This document shows, in pieces, positions 13,101-26,480 of a stretch of 64,000 bases of DNA. This DNA comes from Chrysopilus asiliformis (taxonomy: Eukaryota > Arthropoda > Insecta > Diptera > Rhagionidae). The stretch lies in contig OZ035963.1 of NCBI GenBank assembly GCA_964034945.1, positions 496,001-560,000 of the forward strand, written 5' to 3'. Positions within the stretch are counted from its first letter, which is position 1. Each line of letters starts with the position of its first letter. A program made the translations under genes and the position numbers. The notes under the pieces are model-generated. The model saw only the letters and a program-made list of their open reading frames with translations. It did not search any database and had not been told where the DNA came from.

Positions 13101-16100
13101 TCGGAAAAAATATGTAAAAAATAATATGTTTCATCAATCTTTGTTCACAAACTTACAAACTCAAAATCCTTCATGGAGAAATTCATAATTTTGTCAATAA
13201 ATATGCAATAAATTAAAAACTTTCTTCAAAATCTCAACTTTTCAAATAAATAATACCAAACAATATCCATAAATTCTTTGGACAATACGAGGAAAAGAAT
13301 TATCCTTACCTGATTTAATTTAAACGCAGAGAATTCAATTAGGCAGAGTTGCCACCAAATATCCTTTTTTCCTGGGAAATCCTTTTTTCAACGTGAAGTA
13401 ATTATTAATTAAAATAACAAATTAATAACAGTGTTTCACTCAAGTCTAGTTACACAAAAGCTTCTAGTTATATAGACTGTGGACGGTGAAAAGTTTTTGT
13501 AACGAAATTACAAAAGTTTCTTTGTTAAACAATACCAAAAAAAAAACTTTACTCAGTGTAATTCGATCGCCCATCCTTGGCTTTTGTCCTTTTCTATTAC
13601 ACCCCTGGCGTCTCCAACATTTCACCTTCATTCCTATTGGGTTTCGATTTTTTTGGCTCCCAGGAAAACTCGGAATCATTCAAACTTTTCAAAGGAAAAC
13701 AAACTAAATCTGAAATACAACAAAGTAACAAATCACAGGAAAATCCTAACCTAAGAGACAATCCTACAATAATTTTCTTTTGCGTCTCACTGTTCCCCAT
13801 TTACATGGAATAGAAAATCCTAGTACTATGGAAGAGCTTAAAAGTATTTTGAGAAACATTCTGATTCAGGAAAAATCTTGAGATTCTTACGCAAATAGCA
13901 TTGAAAAGCACGGGCACATGAGATTTGTCCTTTGCGACTTAAAAATGTAGCAATTTACGCAATCGGGGCTAAGGATTTAGACATATATTTCACATCCGCG
14001 TACAAGAAGCGTAAGACGGGAACGACACACTGATTAATAATGTGTCTGCAAAGCCACAATAGGGGGTGATCGATGGGTCGTCTATGGGTGAATATTCGCT
14101 TCATGAAAATCCTGCAGCGATAGAGCGGCATTTGACGGTTGTCAAATCCATAGCTCGCATAAAACTTGAAGCAGCTAATTTTCCTAATGGAGGTGAAATG
14201 GCAGCGTCAGAATTACGTTTCTGTGTCGTAATTGCGGCCTGTGACAAAAATTGTTTATCACCGCGATTTACATGGTGACGAAATATGGGAAGAAAGACTG
14301 CTATTTGGTTAGCCTATTTTCTCCCTCTCGATAATTACAATCATAAGATCAGAACCAGATTATATAATTAAATTATAACCGAAAACTGTGGATAGAATTT
14401 TCATGATTCTTGCATAGATTCTGGACATTACCATGACAGGAATTTACGTCTTATAAGATTGACACGAACAAATGTCCTGTCGTGTGCTTTCTCTATTCCA
14501 TTTTTATCTCCAGCAATTAAATTGATGAATTCCTTCAGGGGTTCCAGGCTCAAATTCATCTTTTCTATTATTAACATAATTTGCCATTGGTTAACCAGAA
14601 TTGAAGGTGAAGGACCATCGTAATAAGTTATGTTATTAAAGTTGAAGGATCAATTTTAATTAGTTTTTGAAGGATTCACTAAGAACGAAATCCGATGTAG
14701 CGATAGTAAAAAAAAATCTCATAGGAAGCGTAAAAGTTTTTTTTTTTCATTTTATTTTGCTAAACTTGCGTGTGGCTTTTATTTAAGTAAACCTACTCAA
14801 GGATTTTCCGGCAACAATCCTCGACTTGCAATCTGTCAAGGACTATCCAACATTTTAATGCTGAATAAGCTGCCAGTCGTTTGTAAACATAAGAAAATTT
14901 ATTTCCTCGCGTTTTTCGTGCTGCTGAAAAACAAACTTTTGACAGAGAAAAGCTTACAGAGGATTTTTAGAGTAGCAAAATTTGTGATTATTTTCTAATT
15001 TTTCTTTAACTTTTATCTCACTTTTGAGAAATCATTGAAAGTTTACTTGGAAAATTTAGTGGAAAGCAAATCAACATTGAGGTGGTATATATAAACAGGA
15101 AGAAGTCACATAGTCACAATATTACCAGAACGGAAGCATCGTTTGGGGGTGCGGTTAGTTTTCCGAGGCGAGTGTATTCTACATTTTATAGTCGAGCTAA
15201 GGTTAAATAAGACATTATAGTTTGATTTTATTAGTTTAATGTACTTTAATACAATCTAACAACGATATTACTTACATTAAATTACTACCGATGGTAACAA
15301 AACTTCTGTTTCAATGCATTTATGCTAATTTTATTTTGCACCGAGCGATTTCATGCCGGAACTTTATCCAAGTTTAAGTTTTTCCCGTGCTCACTAAATA
15401 TATCTCTTTTAAACATTTTAAAAACATACTTTCGAACTTGAAATAATTTTTCTGTATTTAACTCGATTTTAACACGAATTTAGTAAAATTTGTATAACCA
15501 AATTTTTGTGGGCGTTGTCATAAAACATACGAATTCTATTCGAAAATCAGAAATTCCTAAAACCGGCCCAAAGCAATTATATTGCGGATTATCTTTAAAA
15601 CTACGCAATCATTGAAAATATCTTAGAAAAATTTGAAATTTTTTGTCCTTTTGTCGATAATTTTTATTTATTGTTTACTTAAATGTCTATTTTTGAAATA
15701 AAAAAAAGTCCTTAGGTATAATAATCTTCCCTGAACACACTTTCAAATCTCCCGATAAAGACGATTTATAGGCTATTTTTAACCATTGTTGAACCTTTTG
15801 AGACAGGGATTAAAAAAATAAGTTCATAGAAAACCCGAAAGAATAAATTATTATTGTTACCACCATAAATCAAAGTTCATAAAAAGTTCAAGTATATAAA
15901 AACATTGAACCTCCTTCAGTATATTATTCACAAAATTAGTATTCGCTGTGATGATATGGTGGTCAAAGGACCTCCGTATCAACATAAACCATTCTTTTCG
16001 TCGTCGTCGGGAAATTGTGTACCGTCATCAAGGAAACCCATAAAAAGGAAACCCAGTTTTTTCCGGCACCTCTGTTGGAAATTACTTACGAGAATGTAGC

Positions 16101-19100
16101 GAAGAAACCCTTTATTATTTTTAAGTTCGAATGGGCCTATCGTTTTTTTTTGTGTTTATTTGTTGTTTGTTTATTTTCCTCGTTTACCGACATAAAAACA
16201 TCATAAAGATTTCTAGGAGTTATGTTGCGTACGAAATTATATAAAAGGTAGGAAAAATGTTGGAAATATATAAAATACATGGACGCTACTTTACAAGTGA
16301 GTTAAAAATCCATTATTAGCAAAAGTATGCCTTGTCTTGGTTTGTTGCCACATTGAAATGAAAGGATTCTGTGAATGAAATTGTCCTTGAGTCGAAAAGC
16401 TCAATAATTCGAAAAGTGACCGTCGTCAGTGTTTCTTGTTGCCCACTCGACTTTTTGCCATTAACAGAAATGTTATTGCCCTCTGTGGACAGGGCTAGCT
16501 GTCTTTGGCCCCTAAGGACTTCAAGGTTGATAAATAGCCAGAAAATATACTCGAAAAAAACACTGCAAACAACAATCATCAAATCCAGGGGATAGGAAAA
16601 ACAGGCAAGAAAAATCCTTTGGTCATTTAGAATTTTGCGGGAATTTTTCGTAAACTTTTTTCATTTTTTTTTGTTTGGATTAAGTAAAATCTTGAAGCAA
16701 TTAAGTCCACATGCCGAATCCCTTTTATTACACATTTCAACTGTTTTGTTGAAACAAACTCGAGAAATGGGTTTTTCAATGTTTGGAGATGGAAGCAATT
16801 TCAAGTTGATTTGTTGGATTTAAAATTTAACTTTTTGGATAATAAATTATCTGCTATGAATCTTCATTGCGTTGAAATAGATTTTCTTGTTACTTAGCCA
16901 AGCACCTACAATATTATTTCCGTGTTTTTGCTGGAAAATCAGGTCGGACAGTGTTTTAAAATGAATGGATCATTTTTTACTGTCATAAAGTTTTGGGTTT
17001 CATTTCACAATACAGAAATTAAACCTCTGTTTGTGGGACTGGGACACATTTTTCGTCATAAAAAACAACATAGCGGAAATAATTCAAAGTGAAAAACGTC
17101 TGAAAAACTGGAAACAAAATTTTCACCGGGAACAATATGTGAAAAATACAGGAAATAATTTTGTTGCTGCAAAAAGTGGTTGAAAAATCGTGAAAAAAAA
17201 TGTTGAGCGCTTAGAAACCGAAACTACATTACCAGCCAAAAGTCTTCCCACAATATTCAGCGAACTGAGTCTGTTTGGTACGATTTTTTTATCTTGAAGT
17301 TTTCTTTTTTTTTAATTCTTTTAATTGTTACCTGTGAGAATTTCGTAAAAAGATTTTTTTTAATATTAACGCCATAACAAGAACCCCTCCTCACTTCCTT
17401 TCTTATCGCAAAGGGGGGAAGCAGTGGTTCGATTGGATTTTCATGAATGGATAAGTTATGCAATTATTCTAAACACATTTACTTCTATGAATCTTTCAAT
17501 ATGATTCACCGTTTTCGAGAAAATTGCAAAAAAAAACTGTTTCGTTTGTATAGGGGAGGGGGAAAGGAATCCCTAACACCATTTTTGTATCCGGTTATTG
17601 GTTCGATGCCATTATAAATGGTATACTAAATTTAATATACTCCTATATGATATGTATAAAAAGGTTTTTATATCTGTAGTAGGAAAATCTGTAAGGATGA
17701 GGAAAATTTGACTATCAGCCATGGGTGCCAGAGTCAATCAATCAATAAAAAGCTACCTCTACCTGCGATTTTTCTAACATATTTTAAAGTTCCAAGGAAA
17801 ATTTCGTAAACTATCTATCACCTTTTTGTGTTTCGATTCCGAGAATATCAAAATGTTTTCTTAGTAGAAAAAGTCGGCGACAAAATTCAGTTAAGGATAA
17901 ACACCCAAAAGTTTTGCAAAACGCCACTTCCCTAAAAAAAGTTTCCGAACCTTAAACCTTGAATTTAATTTCAGGGGTTCAGGAAGAAATCTTTTAAATT
18001 TTGAAGGTCATCGACTAACTAAATAATGGAAATACGCAATAAAATTCGATGAAAAACCACCCCGAAGTTTTCAATATCCGTAACCTTGAAGTATAATAAC
18101 AAAAAATCTGTTGAAAAAAATTTCCAGCATGAACAGAACTTAACAAAAGCAAATAAAAAAACCTTGTATAGACCTTTAGGCATCAACCTCAAATTAATTC
18201 TCAGTTTCTAATTTGTTATTTGCCAGCCCTAACAACCACAAAAACGTATATTCCGTACTATATTTTTTTATATATAATTTTTTTTCCAGCCTGGACCTTT
18301 CTCAAAAAAGATACTGGTGTGTTGAGTTGATTTTCCATATACGAATAAATTTAAATTATTTCCACACATTGACACACACACATATTGAAACTGGAATATG
18401 TATTTGTCTTGTGAAAAATACGTGTTTTCGACTTATATCCTTGTTTCGAAATCCTGTATAGTCCTAGGCCTTCATCTTTAAATTTAGAATATCAAATATC
18501 TGTTTCCATATGACACCAGTGACATGAAACTCTTCCCATTTTGTCAATTTTATTTTCTAGGCATTTCTATAAGGATAATTTATAAAACGATACTCGTATA
18601 TCGTAGATACCGAGATGGATGTGTGGCATATAAATGTGAATTGTGTATGCGGTTGATGGGAAATCTTCGGAAATTCTATTTTCCAGATACACTGCTGTTT
18701 AGATAACTAACGCTACTGGATTTTGACTCGGTTATGGGCTTTTTCCCGGAGCAATATAGGAATATAGTACAGGGTTTGAATACTACAAGCAATAGACATA
18801 TGCTGTTCATTCTTGAACGAATTTCCTTGGCCGGGAAATTCAATACGGTTCGCTGGAAATTGCGAAAATAAATTCTCCCCCAAATGTCTGGGATTTTCAT
18901 ATGTCTCAGTTTAATAAATATATCTAAAAGGATATCGACATGTATGTATGTTTGAATATATTTTCATCTCAATATGTCTATATCCACTGGAAATCTATTG
19001 CCACATTGTCATTCGGTTGGTGGTTTTTCTTGTAGAGAATCCTTATGTTTGTATGAATGTGAGGTTAATTCGTCAACGCGGTCGACCGTCACTTCATCAG

Positions 19101-22100
19101 AAGCATAAAGTCCGGAAAAGAGAAAATGGATTTTGCGGTGGCTTTATGATGAAAATATTCTGTTCATACTGGAAATATACAACCTGTTGCTGGATGAAAC
19201 CGAATCAAAACAAAGTTCTCTTACGTTCTGATGTCTTCTCTGCTCCTGGCTCAAATCCCCATATTATCCTGCACTGACTACCTCATAATACGGTCGTAGA
19301 TTCGTATTCCACTTTGTGATATTATTTCCAAGAAGTATTATTATCAGTCGTTTGCTGTTTTTATGCTTGTGTTTGACGTATAATCGTAACTCACTGGATG
19401 AATATATCCTGTAGGGATATTTATTTCGACCACCCGCCCGAGGTATATGAGTGTAGTTATTTCTTATTGTCTGTCTAGTGAGGTTGTTAGACTATAAAGA
19501 TTATAACAATATATGTATGCTTCAGATATTAAATAAAAAGGTACACTTTCGTAGGGAAATATAGCACAAGATCATCATATGATATTCCTATATTTGTAGT
19601 ACTAACTACACGTGGAATGAAAAACTGGCAACAATATTGCTTAAAAAACATCGAATTCTGGCAAAAAAATCTAGTCTTTTAAACAGTTTTTCAAAAGAAC
19701 TATGAATACTTTGTATATAAGAAAATACAAAAGATCTTACTGAGTTAAACGAAAAAAGGAATTAAATGTGCAAGACAAGAAAATTTAGTGGAAAAGTTTA
19801 GTATATTTATTCTGATATTAAATTCCTTGTTGTCTTATCCGGGTTCCTCTTTTCGCATCCTGTTGCCAAAGTCAACACCAACATAATAAAAATCTTACTT
19901 TGCAAAGTTAACAACAAGATCTAGAGAAAATTTTTTATTAAGAAGTTCCGGACTTTGGTCAAAGTATTTATTGTGGAAAATTATTGTTGTTTTCCCCTGT
20001 ACAGTGTTTTTGCCAAAGAAACGCTTAAAAGATCAAAACAAATCAATAAAATCAAAAATATATGAGTACACTCGGCGAAATGTGCCAAATATTGAAGATT
20101 TAAAGAGCTGTTGTATCCATGCGTTTTTATTTAAATTAAAAAAAAAATCGATGTGTCAGAAACTTTTATGCATGGAAAGTTTTTACCCATTTTTTTCCAA
20201 AAATGTTTTTCAAATAATTTTTTTCCGATTTCCAAAACCGAAGAAATTTTTTTCTAAAGTTCTACTGGGATCAGTAGTGTAGCAAAATAAGATGTGGCGG
20301 GAGGCGAGGCCTTCTCAGAGAGTGGCAATTTTTAGCCCTTTTCAGGAAATTACAAACCGATTTTTTTTTGTAAATTTTCAAATAATCATAGAACTTATTG
20401 ACCATAGTGGAAAAAGAATGTAGCTGATCCCTTTTGTTTAAAAAAAAAATGGGGTCATCATGGAAAAAAGGTTAAAAGGGTATTCATATTTTAAACAAAC
20501 CAAATTGAACCATTTTTTCTCTTGTCCCTTCATGGAGAATGAAAATTTTTCTTACAATCTCGAAAAAGCTGTTAAGAATAACCAAATTCACACCAATTAT
20601 AAGAACCAGAAACGTTCAAGAGAGAAATTTCTTTCAATGTACCAAATTCTCGGAAAGTTACGGGAAATCCCTGATGCTTGGTTCTTACCTGGAAAATAAA
20701 TCGTATATTTTATATAGCTATATTAAATATTAATTATATAAAATGTATTCTATGTATACTCATAAACCATATGTCAGAATGCCTTAATATAATTATGACA
20801 TTCATATATGAGAGCATATCATGTGAATATGTTATATGTCAAATTAAGTAGCTGAATATCCAGAAATTGTTAGCACGTGTCTTATATAATTTACTATACC
20901 TAAATTTCAATGCATATTTGGGGTGATTGTTTATCTCTGGACTAATTTGTATTTCTTACCTACAAGGTCAAAAGGGCTTAACCTTAAAAACGTTCCGGCA
21001 TACAACTGAAATCGATGAAAATTGGATTTTGAAGGACGAAATCCTTCCCAACATCAACTGTTGTTCTCAGTGTACTCGTGAACTTGTAAATATGTTAGAA
21101 AGATTATAAATCGAGCGGTGTGAGATGGTGGTGGCACTAATAAAGAAACGAAGGTGTACTTTCTTAACATGTTGGTACAATTAGTTTGCTTACTTGGGTT
21201 CCTGATGTAAATATCTTGTTCAAATATTAGATAATTGTCATTTATTATGCACGACCATTATATAGCACCATTCACTTTCAACAAAGCTAGATGGTTTTTC
21301 CTCATTTTCATTTTCGTGAGAAAAATGGATAAACATTTATTTAAATATGTCATCTATAGATACAGATACACTTGACAAGTGATTCATTTTCTACGATTTT
21401 TTCTGAAAAGGATCAAAATGGTGTAAAAAATATGCATGAAATCATTTTGAATAGGTGTGAAATGGTGGAAAATGTCTTTTTAATATTATTCTAAAGGCAA
21501 TAAAACTGCTTGGGTGTGCATTTGAGTGAAAGGTAAAGGATCTACGTTTTTGAATGTTTTTTTTTTTGGACAATCTTTGGCCTATTCCTACTTCGAATTT
21601 TGTGAAATTGATATGCTTACAGAAAAAACATCAAATTTGTTCAATCGATCGGAAAAATGATGGAAAGGTTTAAAATTTCGTCCCACATTCAGATGATGTT
21701 TTTTTCAGGAAAAAATGCTTACCGCATCAAATTTTTATAGATTTTTGCATCCAGATATTTAAAAAGATACATTGACCCATTCAGTAACTCTTGCAAATTT
21801 CTTTTTTTAATTTATTTTTTATTTTTGTTTCTAGAGCCAATACGAACCTCTAGTCGAATTATATCTCAAAGATTCGAACCAAGAGGCTTCTATCCTTATT
21901 GAGCTAGTTTTACATTTATATGGAAAATCACATTCTGAACAATTTTTCTCAAAACCAACCTTTGATTATAAACAACCGATTTCAAGAATATCCTTACAAA
22001 CTTTTCATGGGAGGTTTATTGTAAGTGGGTCAAATTGCCAGATGAACATTGTAATGTAAAGAAACATTAAAGCTTTTCCAACCTCCTACTCCTCTTCTTC

Positions 22101-25100
22101 ATTAATTTTTTGGAATTTCTTGTACAAAATTTAGTGTCGCTGTCATACTACTACATATCCGACTCCTTCTTGTACCTCAGAAATTGTGACATATTTTATG
22201 GATGGATAACAAATTATTTTTTGAGAACTGGTTAGAAACTTTACCAATTTAATAGTCACCCAGTACCAAACAAAGCTGTAAAAGCTTTTTACCAACACTG
22301 GAAATTGTACTTGCTAGTAAGATTTACGAATTTCAAGTTAAATTCAAACCACCAAAGTAATAAAGTTTTTATGTCGAGCTTTTATCCTTTTTTCACAAAG
22401 AGCTTTTCTATAAATTTTTTAAAAACTTTTATTAGCTTTCAGAAAATAATGCCAGTAACCCTCAAATATTTTTACTTTTCCTTATTTCAGGATACTCGGC
22501 AGCGGCGCTTTTAGCAATTGTCTTCGCTATTCCTTTTGGTATACGAATGTTAGTGCATAAGGATAGAGGTAGATGGCAGGATATTGGACCAGCATTTTAT
22601 TCAGCTCATTTAGAGCTTTTTCTTGGAAACGGTTGCCTTGGTAAGTGTCTAAAAAAAATTTCACCATCAAGAAAAATGCTGAAACTAACTTGAATATTAA
22701 TTATACTTTCCAGGAGTTGGTGTGATGATGCTTTTGGTTTTGACCATTGAACGCTATGTTTCTGTTTGTCATCCAGGATACGTTCGACCAGTCATGGGAC
22801 CGCCAAGGTGTGAGTTTTTATACCATTTATCTCAAGCACTGGTTTGAAACTCAGATTATAAAAAAAATGTTTTTCAGTATAGAAATTTTTTGTTCAAAAG
22901 AATTTTTTTTCTCCCACATAATTTATTTTAGAGTGACGGTCGTTCTGATACCTTTAGCTACTTTTGTAATTTACCTCCCAAGCGTTTTTAGAGGAGAATT
23001 AGTGAAATGTATTTTAGAAAAAGACGGAACAAATGTATACTATCGACGGGACAACGATGAATTTTTAAAAACATTATTTTATTCAGTAAGTATAATTTAT
23101 AAAAGCAATTAGGCTATTTAGAAGGGAGTTGGAAGTTATTTTTTTGGTCGGTGATAAAATGTGCCTTTTTGCTCAACGCATTTTTCCTCACAAGACTTGA
23201 GTTAAAATTTCACGCCAGTGGTCTTCAAGTCAGAAGATTGGAATTTTTTGTAATTTCATTACGCTGAAATTTTTGAGCATACTCCTTGACACTAAGAAAA
23301 AATTATCGAAATATGAACAAAAAATCGAACCTTTTTCGGGCAATGGTAAAGAGATAAAATTTAATGATGATTTGATTAATGAACTACATGTGAAGCCCAT
23401 GAACATCAATTGGTACGAAATTAAGTTCTCTTTTAACATAATTCTAACATTAAATTATGAAAAGCTTCGAAAACTTTATCTTTAAGGATGTACGTTTAGA
23501 GAAATTTTCATCTTCAACAGACCTTAAATTTTGAACATTTCTAAAGAGATAAATAGAGTATTGTACATGTTTAGGTGGGCGTGTTTTGTATATTTTGTAT
23601 AGATATTATTTTATACTTTTCACATACCAATATTCATATTTTTGCTTAAACTAGGTATACAAAGTGATGCTCGAAGTGATATTCAAGCTAATACCGACCG
23701 TACTGATAGCCGGATTCAATCTAAGGATAATGATAGTCTATCGAAGAACATGTGAAAAACGCCGACGTATGACATTATCCCGTAACTCCTGCTTTAAGGA
23801 GGATGATCCCCGGAAATTCGCCGAAGAGCGACGCCTCATTCTACTATTAGGTGAGTGACCTATGATTGTATACATCTTATGAGTGAAAAACACTCATGAG
23901 GATATTTTGAGAAAATTTCTGTTTGCCGTTGATGGGATTTTTATGAGATTTTCTTGCCAAATATTTTGTACACCGTCAAGATAGATCCTTTTAGACAATT
24001 TTATGAAGAAATTGAGCATTTTTTCTGGGTTAAAACAAGTTTTTTGTTCCATAATATTTTGCCATAATACTTTATTCGTATTTTTTCTGTATGTGTTTTA
24101 GGTAGTACCTCAATATTATTCCTCGTTTGTGTGTCACCGATGGCAATTTTACATATGACGTTGTCACAGGAGAATTTATCAAGTTTCTCATTTCAGGTAA
24201 GTGGTCCTAGATAGTTGAAAGGATTTTAAGGATTAAATTATGGGAGGAGTGGCAAAATGAAAAGTTCGTGGCACACATTATTGATGGCAATTTTTTTTTC
24301 TCCTCTGGGTCGGTGTTAACCAAAATTTCAGTTCATTCGGTCGAGTGGTTTCCGAGTAAAAGTTTCTGAAGGCGAAAAGAATCTCATTTCAGTCCAGTAT
24401 CCACTACTTTAGGTTGTACTAAAATAATTAAAAAAAAAAACTGAATGGAGATTTGCTTACAAAAGTTCTAACTAGAAAATCGCTTAATCGATTATGCTGA
24501 AATTTTGTTTCATGTTTTCTTAAAACACTAGGATCGAAGGAGCCCCGAAAATTATGTGTTTCCCATATCGGCCCGAGAACTTTTCACCAAACTCTCCTAA
24601 GAAATATAAAATTAATCCCTTCAACAGTCTCCTTTTGAATAATCCTTAAAACTTCAAAACTCTAAATGAAAATCCAATCCGGATAAAATTTTTAACAAAA
24701 ATAAAGTTTAATATTTTCCTCTGTTGATTTTCATCTTCTGAATAACGTGATATTGATTCATTTTGCAGGTTTTCCGTGCTTTAGCTAATCTTCTAGAGCT
24801 AACCAACTATTCCATAACTTTCTACATATATTGTCTGTTTAGTGAAGATTTTCGAAATACGCTTATTAGGACTTTCAAATGGCCATGGATCGGTGGACCG
24901 ATTTGCCAAAGGAAAAACGATGTGACTAAAATTCCTCATTGTTTTCTAATGAAAATATATTTTATTAATTTCGTTTTCATATTTTTTTTATATTCCTTTG
25001 TAGATGGTCTTAAAGTCCAAGCCTCTGATCAAAGCGGATAAAATGACTTTGAAGAATCACATCCAGAATACAACGACGTCAGGACTTTGCACGGTTGGTG

Positions 25101-25120
25101 GTCGATCGAGTAGTATTTGA
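4127..25120 (+). CDS. Rhodopsin-like neuropeptide GPCR (FMRFamide-receptor-like), 9 coding exons, 408 aa
   Basis: The exons are 4127-4240, 4712-4865, 22491-22640, 22714-22807, 22932-23085, 23655-23850, 24102-24196, 24769-24921 and 25004-25120. Intron phases are 0,1,1,2,0,1,0,0 and every join stays open. The N-terminus has an N-glycosylation site (NLS, residues 22-24). Seven hydrophobic segments follow: TM1 about 52-76 (GN at 67-68), TM2 about 88-110, TM3 ending in ERY (152-154, the DRY equivalent), TM4 about 172-190, TM5 about 226-250, a basic third loop (CEKRRRM), TM6 about 282-304 with the C-x-x-P type motif CVSP, and TM7 with NYSITFY in place of NPxxY. A Cys at the usual start of TM3 (3.25) is not seen; the nearest is Cys138. 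The tail ends SSI. The family is the class A peptide receptors near FMRFamide receptors; the RRNMRGTAYIYMRG stretch and ERYVSVCHP resemble arthropod orphan receptors. The ligand is unknown. It should act in the plasma membrane of neurons or target cells. The weakest junction is the donor at 24922 (GAT|GTGACT). Confidence 0.9.
5528..5641. mobile_element. Short foldback MITE-like element
   Basis: Inverted arms TGTTTGGATACC (5534-5545) and GGTATCCAAACA (5625-5636) are perfect complements. A second inner pair, GTCACAATAT (5554-5563) and ATATTGTGAC (5615-5624), continues the stem; the left arm has an 8-base insertion between the two blocks. TTATT occurs on both sides (5528-5532 and 5637-5641) and could be a 5 bp target duplication, though the flank is low-complexity. 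It sits in intron 2 of the receptor. Confidence 0.55.
8163..8185. repeat. (TG)n microsatellite
   Basis: An uninterrupted TG dinucleotide run of 23 bases in the long receptor intron. Confidence 0.9.
8223..8905 (+). repeat. 25 bp direct repeat, two copies 658 bp apart
   Basis: The same 25 bases occur at 8223-8247 and 8881-8905; the shared core is TCCAGGACTAAAGGATTTTC. The flanks differ. The repeat could be a remnant of a dispersed element or a local duplication. Confidence 0.7.
10838..11167 (+). other. Open frame of unknown origin (109 codons), probably not a functional gene
   Basis: A 109-codon frame begins at a TTG and has no early ATG; the first in-frame ATG is about 50 codons in. The translation is hydrophilic and lysine/asparagine-rich in its first half. 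It then has an arginine cluster (NPRRRRVRF) and a hydrophobic stretch, and ends at a TGA just before the duplicated blocks at 11.2 kb. I do not recognise it. No strong splice acceptor precedes it. It may be a fragment of a transposon-encoded protein or chance. Confidence 0.15.
11212..11400 (+). repeat. Near-perfect 64-65 bp direct repeat pair
   Basis: Block 11212-11276 recurs at 11337-11400, differing by one T in a poly-T run. Each block begins CTCTTGCCGAGTTCAAGCG and ends ATACATTGCTTCTA. Between them lies a 46 bp segment (11291-11336) that also occurs at 12030-12075. The near-identity implies recent duplication. Confidence 0.85.
12030..12075 (+). repeat. Second copy of the 46 bp block from 11291-11336
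   Basis: Identical over 46 bases to 11291-11336 (starts GAAATCTCCGTATTTTAAAC, ends CCGTATAGTAGTGAT). The flanks are unrelated, so the block moved or was copied on its own rather than as part of a longer tandem unit. Confidence 0.85.
24290..24520 (+). repeat. Possible retroelement or Helitron-type fossil inside a receptor intron
   Basis: Phrases such as AATCGCTTAATCGATTATGC followed by TGAAATTTTG resemble a sequence style that recurs in dispersed insect repeats and is also seen at 59.2 kb in this window. It lies between receptor exons 7 and 8. No ends or coding sequence can be identified, so this is a weak call based on resemblance. Confidence 0.25.
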
Positions 25121-26456
25121 TACAAAGAGTGCGCGGCCCAAACAGCCGTATGAGATAGGGAGATGCCCTAAGAATTTAGGGACATCATAAAAAATTTAAT
25201 TTCGATTATAATTAGATTGGTAAAGGCAACTGTATAAAGAAATGAAAAATTGTAATATGGTTTTGAAAATTTTTTGTTTGTTTTTATTATTACAAGGACA
25301 ATATCGGTTAAACGTGTTTATCTTAGTCTCTATACAAATTCGACAAGAAAAAATTTTTGCCAAAGGAATTTTTGTAGCATTTTTAAATGGAAAACAAAAA
25401 AAAATTGCCTGATGAATTCGCCCCAATTTACGTGACACGCGAAAAAAAACTGTTAAATGTTTTGGGTGCAAAATTATGAAACGTTGTTTGTTGTTACATA
25501 TTTATATGAAATCTATAATAATAAACAATATTGTATTATACTGAGCATATTGCCATTAAATTCGATTTGTGATTTTTTTAAATGTCACATGGTTTTCCTG
25601 TTTCTAAAGTTTCTTCGTGGTTCTAATGGGTGTGATTTAATAAATATTTTTTTTAGCAACTCGAATTTTTTCGCCACCATGTTTATTTTTACAAAATTTC
25701 GGACTTTCATACAGTTTTTATTTTTATTTTTTGCCGTCTTTTTTTTTTATAAAAAAAATTAGTTTTCATTTTATGATTAAAAGCTGCGGTTTCATTAATT
25801 ATAAGGTTATGATAGATAAAAGTTTAGGCTGATATTATTTTAAATATCTTGTTTGTAAGTTATAAATTTTTATGCTTTGTACTACTTTCTACGTATAAGA
25901 AGTAATAAATGAGACTTGTAGCCATATTCACAAAATGTAAAATTGTTATATATCTGCAGTTTTACATGGCGGTCCCATTTTAATATTCAGAGTATAAAAA
26001 AAAGCTCAACTACATATCTTGAATATCAAAGTGGATTCAGAACTAAAATTTTAAGGAAAATGTTGAATTATCAAATTCACATTCTAGATTCTAGCTTGTG
26101 AATTGCGACATTTGCCTAAGATTGAGCATAATTTTTTTCACAATTTCTCCATCAGGTCATCTATCTATAAAATATATAATAAATCACTTCCATTAAAATC
26201 ATTTTTCGCACTGTCAAGAATGATGTTCCGAAATTGATTTTGATATCTCAAATGCACTTGTAGCAGTTCAAAAATATGAATGTATCAAGAAAGAAAAATC
26301 AACCCAGTTAACCAATTCACTAAAATAATAGAAAATATTAAAATCAACCAGTATAATGAAAATCATTCCGGAAATAGTTGCACGCTTTATGTACAATATG
26401 ATTATATAGAACCGTAAAAAAAAGTAGCAAATAACCTAGAAAGCTCATTAAAACTT

Positions 26457-26480
26457 AATAAAATAAAATAAAATAAAATA
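26457..26480. repeat. (AAAAT)n microsatellite
   Basis: Four to five uninterrupted AAAAT units. Confidence 0.8.

Larger units (their letters stand above)
4866..22490 (+). other. 17.6 kb intron of the GPCR gene
   Basis: It runs from the donor GTAAGT at 4866 to the acceptor TTTCAG ending at 22490, and interrupts codon 90 at the TM1-loop-TM2 junction. It contains the small foldback element near 5.53 kb, a TG microsatellite, two copies of a 25 bp sequence at 8.2 and 8.9 kb, a cluster of duplicated blocks at 11.2-12.1 kb, and otherwise unremarkable AT-rich sequence. I see no convincing nested gene. Such a long early intron commonly carries regulatory DNA, but I cannot point to specific elements. 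Confidence 0.75.

Noticed and set aside
18948..19277. 109-codon plus-strand open frame in the long receptor intron
   Set aside because: It has a non-ATG start, no recognisable domain, and no splice sites or codon bias to set it apart from the surrounding intron.
21841..21910. tRNA-like phrases on the minus strand (TAGCTCAATAAGG and GGTTCGAATC)
   Set aside because: The A-box-like and B-box-like words are only about 26 bases apart, too close for a tRNA, and no acceptor or anticodon stems can be formed. At most it is a tRNA-derived repeat remnant.
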